From Trichostrongylus colubriformis (Eukaryota > Nematoda > Chromadorea > Rhabditida > Trichostrongylidae), in the NCBI GenBank assembly GCA_963978905.1, contig OZ022259.1, positions 32,031,994 to 32,095,993 of the forward strand: 64,000 bases of DNA. The letters run 5' to 3'. The position numbers and the translations under genes are program-made. Below, piece after piece: positions 36,097 through 47,704 of the stretch. How positions within the stretch are numbered: the first letter of the stretch is position 1; the number at the start of each line of letters is the position of its first letter. The notes under the pieces are model-generated. The model was not told the origin of the DNA, did not search any database, and was given only the letters and a program-made list of their open reading frames with translations.

Positions 36097-37589
36097 GTGT
36101 TGTTCAAACAGGGGTCAGCAGTTTATGAATCTTTCGTCCACGTCCTACTTATCATGCAGAAATGGTGCCGTCATCGTTGTCATGGCTGTTGTCTGTCGTT
36201 TGGCACAACGGCAGTGGTGAGAAGCACACAATGCTGGCTTGGAGAGTGCTGCAGAAATGTTTACTCTTTGCCGAAAAGCTGACGTAGTGTTCTTCCCACT
36301 GTGCCAGTGTTCCTTAGCACAGCGTTCGTGGTGTAGTTGTCTCATGAGTGGGGTCAGCTATGGCATTGGGCATTCTTAAGAAGTATCCCATACGAATAAG
36401 GCCAGACTGCATTTTAAAATGCTCATTTTCTGTACTTAATTGTTATGTGGATGTGTTATTACCATGGAAGGTCATTATGAGAGCATTTGTTGTGAGAATA
36501 TCATTTCGGAAGTAGAGCATATTTTTAAAGATGTACATACTTACGATGTAGTAATTTGTTGGAGGCATTATGATCGTCCACTTTGTTTATTTTGTAGGCA
36601 AAAAAACAGCTTGTCTTGTTATTCATGAAAAGGAGTGTTCTGAAAACCTTATTTCGCTTTCTTCTTCTTTTATCATTTCCTTTCTAGCTCTCCTTCCTTA
36701 TATATTTCAGTTCATGGTTTCTTTGTTTTTTGTTATTCATTTCATAATGGGTAGAAGAACTTAACAGCTATTTCAGTTTCAGTATTTTCATTTTCTTGTT
36801 ATCATTGCTTTCTTTAAAATGGAAGGAAGTTCCAGTCCCAAGAGGTTGGATACATTCATAATAAATGAAGGAGTCACGTAACACTTTTTTAAATTACTTT
36901 TTTTTTCTCGCAGCAGCGATATCTTCTTTTAGAACTCTGTGGGAATGCATAATGAAATACGTGGGAAAAGGTTGTTCGAAGGGTTTTTCAAGAATTACAT
37001 AGTAGAGGGAAAACGCTTGCTAAAAACGTTGGGCACTGCACAATGGGGGAGCCTGTTCAATTCAAGCGATAACATGCCTGTACATGAATGCTGAACAGTG
37101 AGATTAGACGTAGTGGATCATGCATGTATTTGTATGACACGCATTTATTTTTATTGACACGTCATTCATGCTATAGCGTGTTACTGTTCAGCAGTCAGCA
37201 AATGCCCACCCCCTCCCTCTGGCAAGGCTCGACCGCTTTTCGATCATTTCACTCATGTCACAATGAAGTTCAAAGGTGAACTCAGAATTAGTTCCATATT
37301 TCTCGATTTTCGTTTTTTAGCTTGAGATTTCAATGGGTTCTGGGGTGGTGGGTAATTTTTCTGGCACCAACTCATAGATTCTTCGAAAAACGTCTAATGG
37401 AGTTTTGCTTCATGTGGGTTTGTCTTTTTAGAACATCCAGAATTCGGTATAGGGTCCCCGTTAGGTGTCATGTTTTGAGAATATCAGAGCTGTATGGTAT
37501 AGGCTGCTCTTTGCAGGGTTTTGTTGTATTCTATTGTAGATGCAGTGGGGATTGAGTTGTTTGTTCAGTTCAAATGTCATCGATTATCG

Positions 37590-37830
37590 GCAAAGTGTTC
37601 GTCGGCGGCTGAGGGTAAATTCGTTGATGGTTTGCGATTGCATGGACTGGGGCTGCTTTGCCTGTGTGGTCGGCCGGCGGCGGCGGCGGCTCATCGCACC
37701 GTTGACTGCCGACACAGTGCACGCGGTGGTTTTCAATGCCGTTTGCCGGAGCGCCACCCGTCCGTCACTCGTCGTCCGAGTGGCGTTCGCGTTCGGCCAC
37801 CGCGCCCTGTAGTCTAGTTAGAAGGTGGGT
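37590..37830 (+). promoter_or_regulatory. Candidate promoter/exon island 3, ending at a GTGGGT donor
   Basis: About 230 bp of strongly CpG-rich sequence, including a CGG-type run at 37672-37690, isolated in A/T-rich DNA and ending TTAGAAG|GTGGGT. Two frames are open across it (arginine-rich), as expected of any GC-rich segment. Best read as a promoter or 5' UTR first exon of a + strand transcript, perhaps Musashi. Confidence 0.35.
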
Positions 37831-40800
37831 GCCTTGTTTCATTGGCATTTCAAAACGTTTAAATTTCGTTCCACGGAGCAGCAGTATGTCAGATTTGATA
37901 AAAGATTTGAAGGAAAACGTGTATAGCGTGAGGAAATCACAGTTTATTTTTGACTGCTAGTTTCTCTTCGATCTGCTCCTGCTTTTTACTTGAAAAATCT
38001 ACCTCACTATTCGACGCTACCCGAAGCAGTGGACTTGTTTACAATTGCTTTTCTAGTGAACTGGCTGGGTGGACAATCCGTGATTCTAACCTTATTTCAT
38101 GAGCACTGCGTTTCTGTGTGACAAGGGGAGCACTGAATTGATCGTCTGTTGGCCTCGCAAACCATTTAGAGACCGATATCATGTGGGGTGCAATGCTTGT
38201 TGCGATTCGGAGTTTTTAGAAGGTGTTTTTTGAACCATCATTTGGTCTTAAAACTGTGTCTTCACTTTGGCGGTTTCGTGGCAGTGATTGATTAGCATGG
38301 TTCAAAGAGTGCTTTTGCCGTACCCAATCCCAAGCATCAATTGCTGCCGGTTATGCGTCGTGTCGAATATATTATTTTACCGCGCACCTTTGTTGGTAGA
38401 ATATCGGTCTATTTATTTTCAGATTTCGTGCATTTTGGAAGCTGCTTTTCCCCAGCTGACTTTGTTGGTGATATTTCCTAAACGCACCCATCACTAAATA
38501 CGTCTCAATTTAATCTCGTCTTGCCCTGCTTTCCTCACCCCTCCCCCTATCTGTCCTCTCCCCATTTGTTTACGCAAACATGGCTGTTTTGATTGCACAA
38601 AATATGCCCTGCCCTGCATTGCATCGGTGACTACTTCTACAGCTGAACGCTGGCGCAGCTGTCTCGTCTTCACGGCAGTTACTTATCGTAGTCCATGTAA
38701 CCTGGCTGTCTGATCATCTTGTAGAAAGCAAGATGATGCGTGGTATTTTATCGTACCCCACAGAGAAAACCAGTTCTATCGACTCAACAGTATCTGAAGA
38801 TGCCTTCGCTGTCGTTCCAATTCGGCATTAACTCGTTCTGTCTAGGGCTCTCTGGTAGTGTTTGCCTCTCCAAATCGTTCAAAGTGAGAAATCCAATACG
38901 TTAGTCGGAAGTATTAATTCGTGTGTCGAGATGAATCAGTGACTGATGAAGGATGAAAACGTTTCCATTCTCTTATCGGCTGGCTAGCTTATAACGTCAT
39001 CACAGTCGTGTTTGTTGCAGATTCTCAGCTTATCCTTTCTTTGCATTACTTCTTACTGCTCAAAGAGCTCAACGATACATTGAGTTGTGGCCATCTTTGG
39101 GTGTAGACATTGTGCAAATGTGGGTGAAGAAGAAAAACAAGGAATAGTCGATAAACCCACTTAAGCGACGATCATGAAAAACGATGTAGCTGGGTCATGT
39201 GGGACTACTGGAATGAATTAGGCTGGGTTCTCTGAGTTGCTCGACTACAGCAAGAATCCCGTGGGTGTCTTGAACTACTGAGAAAATATATTAGGCAGCT
39301 GACATTGATTTTAAGTCGAAGGTTGTCTATTGGCTAAAACGAGCCGTACAGCTTATTGGGGATTGAAAGAATTCTCAACAAACTGAAATTAGCGATTTTT
39401 AGGCCGCATTACTCCTTCAAGTCATCGTGCGGGATGTAAATACATCAATGCCTCTGTTAATCTGAGCGGAAGTCATAGCGTAGATCGACCCTATTTCCAT
39501 CGCTAAAAGCTCTGCTGTTCACATCTGTAGTTAATGGAAAAAAGTGGTGTGGGGCTTGACATGTTCTCCATACTTCATTCAGGTAGAGTTTTATGGTGAT
39601 GTTGGGCCTGCTTCAGAAGGACGATATTGATTGCCATAATTAGATTTGTACATTAGTTTTGGAAAGAAAATATCATCGCATTACTTTTTCGTTCGTACTG
39701 TAAGCGTCAGCAAATGAATGTCATTATGTGCCGGGTACTCTTCTCTAAACATTGTCGGTAGCTAATCGTGCATTCGTAAACTGCGTCAGGAGTTCTCTGC
39801 AGCTCTTCAATTCGCTGTGGTAGTGATCTTATGAGCCTACTGCTCCCTGGCTAGCTTGTCCTCTACGAATCAGTAGGCTCGGAAATAGCGGTTTGTGTGG
39901 TTTAGATTACAGAACACATAAGTGAGAACTTTCGAAAGTTTGGTCGATGCTACTTTTATCTTCGCTAGTTAGTCACTTGTTTGTTGCGTTTTTGCGACGG
40001 TAAATGTCTTAACTCGTATCAATCCATCAGTTAGTCCGGCAACAGAGTAGATGTAAGCACTTGAATTTCTCAAAGCTCACTGAACATATGCTGGGTTCAG
40101 ACAGCTTTGCCTCGAGCTCGCAGCAAACCTAAGAAAAATTCAATAAATATAGTATTGATTAGAAATATCGCGGTGAAATTCTTGGGAAGTAGGCGTGCAA
40201 CAGTGAGCTACAGTGGGCTTTGCTTAGCTTTTTGATATTGATTGTTCCTTTTTTACTCGGAAGATTATATCTATTCATGAGAACTGATTTCATGCATATG
40301 TACATTGATTACGTTAATGCGATGACAGTGTTGTTGGCGTTCATTAACCGTGTCGATACGAAGATCGAAGGATTTGATAGCGTATAAGCGATGTTCAGCA
40401 TCGCATCTCTCCACGGTTGATGGCACAGGCCGCGTTGGGGTGCGTTCAGGCGGTCATATCTTGAAGATGACTGGGCTGTCATCGCGATTATGGGTGTATT
40501 TGAAGGATCGCTATGAGTGAAGTACATAGTTGTATGTCTAGTCTACCAAAGCTTTATACTAACCTCGACCTTGCCATCAGAATCTTCGACTCGAGTCATT
40601 ATGTCACATGTTGGTGATGACCGAGTCCGCTCTTTATTATCTATAAAAAGATCGTAATGATCGGCTGTCATTGTGTTTCTGTCGTTTCCTCATTCCCCAC
40701 TGCGTTCGCCTGCTGCTACATAAAATTTTTGCTGTGAAATGCTTTTATTTACTAGCCCATGTTAACTTGACAATGATGGTGAGGCACTTGGATAGCTCTT

Positions 40801-41495
40801 ATGATCTTTAAAAATTCGGCATTTGTTTATTTGAAATTCTTAAGTAGTGATTATACCAGTCTATACTAACCCGACACGGATGGATTCCTCTACTCCTTCG
40901 ATTTTATTGTATGTATTGTGGAATGATCTGTAACAAGTTCTTTTGATCGAGAATCTCATTGAGTTAGTGATTTCAAGCGCAAGGAAACTGGGCTATACGG
41001 AAACGATACAAAGTAAATACATTGAAAAGAATTCTAAGTGGTTGAGAGAATTGTGTGAATGAGAGCATAATTGAAACACGTTACTAAGATATCGAAAGCA
41101 CTTGAAGAAGGGATGATGACTGTTTTTTTACGTGTGCGTAGAGGACTTATGAGCGGTGGGTTGAGAAGTGTTTTTCGCATGCCAAGTGTTCCACACCAAC
41201 TGGACTCAAGCTCGGAAATGCTGTTTCGGAGCGTAACTCAAGATTTGCACGGCAGTGAAGATGTGTTAACCATTTATCCTATCCGTTGCTGAGGGGAGTG
41301 GTTGAAGGAAATCGATGGCATCGTGTCTGTACCAGAGATTTGCTAAGCGGTGGATGTTGAGATGTGAAGGAGGAAGCATGTTGCGGATTTGGTTGAAGTG
41401 AACGGAAAGTTAACTTGGTAAATATAATGTCACGTTCGAGCCATTGCACCTTTTTCTTGAAGTGGGGAGCATCGAAAATATTGGACTTTATTGAT

Positions 41496-41543
41496 TCGCA
41501 TAAAAGAAGCAGTTGAAGATCGCATAAAAGAAGCAGTTGAAGA
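41496..41543. repeat. 24-bp tandem duplication
   Basis: TCGCATAAAAGAAGCAGTTG is repeated with a 24-base period; the unit length is a multiple of three but no gene is evident. Confidence 0.9.
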
Positions 41544-42333
41544 AATGGACTCAAGCTGACTGCATAGTTTAAGGCCGGATAGTGTGGGAAAGTGCGGTTC
41601 GCATCTCCGCCTGCCTTCGTTGCGATCCGCAGTTTTTCACATGTTTTTTGTCCCGGTCAATGGAGTTTCGGCCTCCATCTCGTTTTTCCTTTTTTATCGT
41701 CGAACAAAAAAGCGAACGGCGGAAGCATCACATTTTGATCGATGACCGGTTGTCTACGGTCCCTTCTTCTCACGTTGAAGTATCCTGGTTGGTCGCCAGT
41801 AGTGACACAACGAGGAAAAACATGAAGTACATGCGGTGACCTTGGCATGCTTACACTGGTTAGAATACTGTCTGTCATCGGACTGTGATAAATAGTACAC
41901 GAGAGGCAGAGCTGTTGCTATGTGGCGGTTGTGATCTTGGTAAACGAAGTTGTTTTGGCTGGCTCTTCAGTCTGCGGTGATCGTCGGCAGGCGTTCCTTG
42001 CCCCGGCTCGCACCACTTTATCTAATCTTCTATCGGTTTTACTTCAGTCTGCTGAAGTTTTTGTTTTTATCGACCGTTTCGGTTGTTTGGGCATTTTAGT
42101 CTAAGGTCCTTCAAGGAAAATATTATATTTAATAATATTTGAAAGGCTCACTGATTTGGCTAGAAGAAGGTTTTAGGCTGTTGGTTTAGAATCAGGTTTT
42201 TTTTTATTTCCATCGATTTGTGCTGATTAATCGGATTACTGATGTTGTCACTGGTAATGCTGATTGCGCGGACCCGAAATGGTGGATCACCTCTGTCTGA
42301 ACCGATACTGCTAAACATATCATCAGAAATGTA

Positions 42334-42825
42334 CAGTAGCGATCAAAAATACCATAACTTTGGTCGACGTTTACATTTCTCCTTCAATTTTTTGTGTTTT
42401 GAAGGCAATTAGTTCTCAGTGAAATAGAATTTCTCAGCTGGGTAGGGCGGAGGGTGAAAAATGAAATGTTTATTCAACTGAAAACTCTGAAAATGACCGA
42501 ACATTCCAAAAAATTCTATTAGCAATAAAAAGCATATACCTTGTCGAAACGAGCAGTTGTGCAGATAGTGACGCGGATTAGGGCCAGTACTTTGTTACAC
42601 GTCATTTGGAATCATAACTGCACTTTGAACCACAGAAGCACGTAGTTGGTTATTCTCAGAGTTCCCAGTTAAATAAATTCACCTTCTACCCTGCATCCTA
42701 CTCTGCTGACATGCTTTGCTTCATTGAGTACTAATTCCTTTCAAAACATAGAAAAATGAGTACTGTTAACGTTGATCAAAGTTATGGTGAAAATCCAAAA
42801 CCGCATATATTCTTGACCGCTACAG
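42334..42825. mobile_element. Tc1-type MITE, CAGTAGCGGTCAAAAAT subfamily, copy 1
   Basis: 492 bp flanked by TA. Left end CAGTAGCGATCAAAAATACC; right end, inverted, CTGTAGCGGTCAAGAATATA. Subterminal GTTATGG...TTTACATTTC segments are inverted too. Closely related to 58960-59457. Confidence 0.87.
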
Positions 42826-43724
42826 TATCTCTTATGGCATGTGATTAGGACATAACGATCAAAACATGCTTCATACGTGAAATCCGATCAGTGCTAAAGT
42901 ATCCAATGAGTCATTCTAATGTTGAATATCACAAAGGTATTTGAATTCTTAGATTCACGTGGCTTAGGTGTTCGCCTCTGCATGCCGGTGTTGATCGATC
43001 CTTTTTTATTCTTGGTTATCAAGGTCATTAGATAGTGTCGGTTTTTCAGTTGTACGGTCTTCCAACCGTGAATGATCCGATGAGTGTACTAATTGGCCTA
43101 TAATACTCTTCCTTAAGAGCTTCCGCCAACTCTTGAAGGTTCGCGAATTATTGTGGTTGGTGAGATTATACAATAGGTGTGAAGAGAATTTCGGAACATA
43201 TAGAAACATGAGAACTGTTGTGTTGGAAGTCAATCGTTCGTTTATTGTGAGAGGAGGTGTGTGGAGGAAGTGTCGCTTACTTCAAAACGTTAAAGCGTGG
43301 ACGCTCAGTTTTACTGCGCGAAAGAGTTTAGGGTGTGCACGCATATTCCATTCACATCCAGCGAGGTCTGGTCTTCGTCAGCTGATCTAACGGTCAATCT
43401 TCAGAAGTGTTATGTTATTGTTGAATACGAAGAACGCTTCTGAAAAATAACTAGAACAGAAAAGTAGTTCTGAAAATAGCAGGTCAAACTGTTGTTAGCC
43501 TCAGTTATCTCTCGCATCGCTCATTCACTTTTTACGCGGAGGGGTGAAAGTTGGTATTGCGTAACAACAGTTTTGACTCAGGTTGATTCGCTGAGTCAGA
43601 TGTGTGGGTAAATTACGGTAGGTGATGAATTTACGGAATTCATGAACATTGATTTTGATATTTTTGAATTCAGATAACGGCCTCTCTCCGATTTCATCTT
43701 ATGCCTATAATTCGGCATTACTTG
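42826..43724. other. No gene recognised
   Basis: Overlapping short frames on both strands at 43006-43390 have no motif. Confidence 0.5.
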
Positions 43725-44499
43725 GGCACTATTCAACTTATCACTACCCCAGATACCGCGCGTTGGTCAAGAAAATAATTTTCGCTGAAACTTTGCCCAA
43801 GGTGGCAAGGGGGTTGTTTGGGGTGCTGATCACGAATATGACATCCGTTTTTGGCGTTTGCGCCAATTTGGTGCAGTTGCACCATGTTGATGCAACAACT
43901 CATTTTCACCAAAATCGCTGAAACTTTGCCCAGAGGGGTTATTTGGGTGCTGATCACGATATGACATTGATTTTCAGCGCGAGCGCCGTCTTCAGCGCCT
44001 TTCGAGAATGCGCCAGTCACGTTCATTTTTGCTACAGTGCTTATACAGCTAGAAAACGTCATCTTTCCGCTGCTGTCTCTCATTTGTTACTACCCTACAA
44101 CCATCATTGCACACTCTAGTGTATATCTTCGCCTAAGCCTTGAAGGGGAGTAAAGGTTCCCTTTCCTTTTAGGGCTTAGGCAAAACTTGCTGGAACAGTG
44201 TGGTGCCCCTACTACATATATAAGCACTGTAATGGGACTAAACGATGCTAGCACCTCGAACGGATGTCATATCCGTGATCAGCACCCCGAATAACCCCTC
44301 TGGGCGAAGTTTCAGCAATTTTGGTGAAAACGAGTTGTTCCACCAACATGGTGCAATTGCACCAAATTGGCGCAAACAAGAAAAACGGATGTCATATTTG
44401 TGATCAGCACCCCAAATAACCTCTCTGGGCAAAGTTTCAACGAAAATTATTTTTTTGACCAACTCACGATATCTGGGGTAGTGATAGTTGAATAGTGCC
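43725..44499. mobile_element. 775-bp foldback element with internally duplicated arms
   Basis: The ends read GGCACTATTCAACTTATCAC and, inverted, GGCACTATTCAACTATCACT. Each arm of about 260 bp contains two direct copies of a unit with GAAACTTTGCCCA and GGTGCTGATCACGA (near 43789 and 43917; inverted near 44258 and 44388). The spacer (about 43990-44245) holds a copy of the GCCTAAGCC repeat family. No clear target duplication. Confidence 0.85.
44098..44225. repeat. GCCTAAGCC repeat family, copy inside foldback spacer
   Basis: CACTCTAGTGTATATCTTCG + CCTAAGCCTTGAAGGGGAG, then AGGGCTTAGGC inverted, then GTGGTGCCCCTACTACATAT ... AGCAC. The same order is seen at 22930-23275 and, more weakly, at 14290-14450. 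Confidence 0.65.
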
Positions 44500-46854
44500 T
44501 ATACCCTTGTAACAAAAACAAATTATGAGCAGTTTTGGCTTCCTTTTTTGAGGAGACTTTGCATTAAGTATGGGCAAGCATGGCACAGTGTCATATTAGC
44601 GATTTTATGCTCGTTTTGGTGTGTGGCAAGTGCGAGTTGTTTTAGAATGGAACGGGAGCTAAGAAACTAACTAATAAGCATTCCCAGCAGCAATGCGAAT
44701 GTTCGCGAAAGAGCTTGCATTAGAGTACGCAGCTCACGAGACGAGAATGGAGGGAAAGAGGGTGACAGAGTGGATAGATTTAGTGAGAACTGCCTTGAGA
44801 GTTATGTGACGCTACCCTAGTGTTGAAGGCTAAATAAAGCGGTAATAATGTTTTTAGTTATTAATGCTTTAGGCCTTAGGTGTTCGCCAAAAGGAGTTAG
44901 TGTCCGTTGAAAGGAAGTGGTGGTGAAATGGTTAAGGGAGCCACTGAGAGTGCTCGCTGGATTAGTCATGTAGTTACTATTTTGAAGATTTCTTTACCCT
45001 CAGATGAATCCATTAGCGTCATTTGTGAGGCTTTGCTGAAAGCGCTCGGAAAGCATGCAAACGATTAGTATTGGTATGTGCAGTCGACGGCGGAATTCGC
45101 CGTTCCCATCTGGCTGACTGTGCAATTGCCTCTGACGCGCGCGTATGTTCGCATCGACGTCGTGGTGTGATGTGGACAATTTGATGTTTTTGAAAACCGG
45201 TTCTCTCGCTCTGTCAAGTTTAGAATATTCCACTGCGAAAACTGCCGGGAAGAACAGGGGAAGGGGCAGGGATCGGTGAATTTGTTCGGAAGTAGTTTGT
45301 TATCAGTAAAAAGTGGCAAATCTGAATTACTGTATTTCGAAATGCTTTCCCAGTCCTGCCTGTGCGCATGGTAATTGACGCTTTTGTACTGATCTGATTT
45401 ACACTTTACTGAAATCTCAAGTCATCCCAGGCTAATGTAAAACTGAAATCTTGAATGAGAAACGGTTGTTCGAAAACAGAGGCATATGGTTCCCAATGCA
45501 TCTGGTGAGGCTACGGTGGCAAAATATTTCTGGAAGTGCTTGATAACATCCTTTTTGGCTTCAAAAAGCCATCTCTTTCGTTTTGACAATTGAGGATGGC
45601 TCGGTAATGATCTCTTATCACAACTTCACGGGTATAAGAAATGCTTTTTGGAGCCGGGTTTTCTGGACCTGTCTCTTTGGTAGAGTATCTACTTAACTGC
45701 GGGTTCATTATTTAATTGTCGTTAAAGTGCATGCTCGGTTTCAACAAATTTTCGCAAATTTCAAGTGGAACCTGGTATCGCGTCGCCCACCGTGGGATAG
45801 CTCCGTGACGAGAACTCGTGCTGGTGATAGAATGGCTCGTTTCCATTTGAAAACATCTATAGAAATGCCTAGTCAAATCCTAGATTTGGTAACACTGCAG
45901 AGAAGATGAGTTCGCCGCTGCAATCGTACTGACACTTTTGCTACTGAGAGTGGGATTGGATATGTGGCGCACTTCATCGACAAATGACTTATGGATCACC
46001 AGCTTACAAGCTGCTACAATAATGTTCTGCAGGCATTATTGATTTTTGCTAGCTGCTGATTTTCGCCGCAGTCCGCGATGCGAATGTGGTTACAAGTACG
46101 CTGAGTTAAGGGCAAAGGCTTCGGTGTCGGACGTTACTCGAACCCGCACTTTCTAAAGGCAGTTGTGTTTTGGAAATGTTTGTGACTAATGTATCAATTA
46201 CGTGGCGCTACTGTAGCAATAGGCGTCCCATGAGATCGGCACGATAGATTATATCGGATCCTCATAGACATACCATCTTGCTCAAAAGCGAATTTTCTTC
46301 TCGACACAACTATTGTCGGGAAAAGCAAAAAGGAGTACCGAGCACCTATCAGTCACCATACAAGCCATTCACTTCATATACTTTTGCGGTTGTGTATGGG
46401 AGTCGGGTGCATGGCGTGGCGTGTTCTGAGGGCTTGTCTCGATCGTTTTTGTAAAGCTTTTTGTTAGCGCTGTGCTTCTTCCGTACTTCAGTCGTCTGCA
46501 TCTAGTAGGGATAGCCATTCGTAATTGCGTCATTTTTTGTTAGCCATCGAAATATGTCCTTGAACGGAATTTGCTATATAAGGATTGGTTTCACATGCAT
46601 CGGGCTCCTCGGTCGTTCGTGATTGATTGAAGGGAACGAAGTAATGTAATGTATCTCGATTACGAATCCCCCGTGTTTGGTGCTGATTAGGGACCGTTTT
46701 CTTGTGTAATGAACAGAAATGATTTCAGTGAAGAGGATAGCTGTTTGTGGATTTTCATGTTGTCGAATGCTGCTTTTCATTGTCAGGTCATTGCATAATT
46801 AATGTTTCACATAGTCAAGTATCGATACTTGGAAATTCGCGAAATGGGCACAAA

Positions 46855-46965
46855 AACGAACTTCACTCCAATCGTGTCTGTGGGGGTTATTTGGGGCGCT
46901 ATTCACGGGTATACACAGCTTCCGTTTTTGGCTTTGACATCAATTTGGAGCATCGAAGAGTCCTT
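46855..46965. repeat. Degenerate unit of the 43725 foldback arm
   Basis: GGGGGTTATTTGGGGCGCTATTCACG followed in order by TCCGTTTTTGGC and CAATTTGG parallels the left arm near 43812-43880. This relationship makes the 110-codon frame at 46802 doubtful as a gene. Confidence 0.45.
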
Positions 46966-47608
46966 CTCCAAGTTTGATTCTTCCGCCGCAGTTGATGGTG
47001 TTCATTTCTTGGAATCTTGCCCACAAATTTTTTGGACAATCTCTATGAATAGTGGTGAAATGGTTAGGACAGGTAATGTGCGAGTACGGGCCTACATCAA
47101 CCGGCTCTTTGTATCCCTATGCAAAAAAATATGAAATAATACTAACTGGTTCTCATCAGTACATAGGCGTAGAATTGATCCTGAATCGCTGTCGAAATAA
47201 AAAAAAATCCTAAAGCACTATCAAGCGAAAAATTCAAGAGGAGAACTTCTGGTTCAGTCAACCCTCTGTACTCCTAAAAAAAGCGACGCGACTTGTTGGT
47301 CAACTGATTGGTGAAAGTTATTGAAGTCGTGGCCATGTACCAGACACATGATTGATTGATTTTGAAAGGTGAAATATATTGTTTTAATTGATTGCCAGCA
47401 TGGCCGATTTTTGTTGACTGGACCCAGATTTTGCCAGCCTGAATTCTGGCCCTATTCCTTTCCTGAAAATTTAACATTTCTCCTCGTAGGGTAAATAAGT
47501 CCCTTTCTGTATGTACGTGCTGCATAAACTTACAATTCTTTGGAGATATCCACGACTCGAAAGAGGCGACACGTGTACAATGACCCAAATATAATAATTT
47601 GACTTCTA

Positions 47609-47704
47609 TCATAGCTTGATAGCTATATAATGCTTTTAGTTCATAGCTTGATGGTTATATAAAGCTTTTAGTTCATAGCTTGATAGCTATATAACGCTTT
47701 ACTG
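47609..47704. repeat. 32-bp tandem repeat, 3 copies
   Basis: TCATAGCTTGATAGCTATAT starts at 47609, 47641 and 47673. Each unit contains the small palindrome ATAGC-TTGAT-AGCTAT; the middle copy is most diverged. Confidence 0.9.

Larger units (their letters stand above)
36097..42333. other. No gene recognised; candidate island 3 at 37590
   Basis: 6.2 kb almost free of recognisable repeats apart from the 24-bp duplication at 41496. Few frames exceed 70 codons. Consistent with a long intron or intergenic block upstream of Musashi. Confidence 0.5.

Noticed and set aside
40168..40195. 18S rRNA-like motif GGTGAAATTCTTGG
   Set aside because: Only about 14 bases match the conserved 18S segment; flanks show no further rRNA similarity.
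46802..47134. 110-codon open frame as a gene
   Set aside because: Its centre is a degenerate copy of the foldback arm at 43725-44499.
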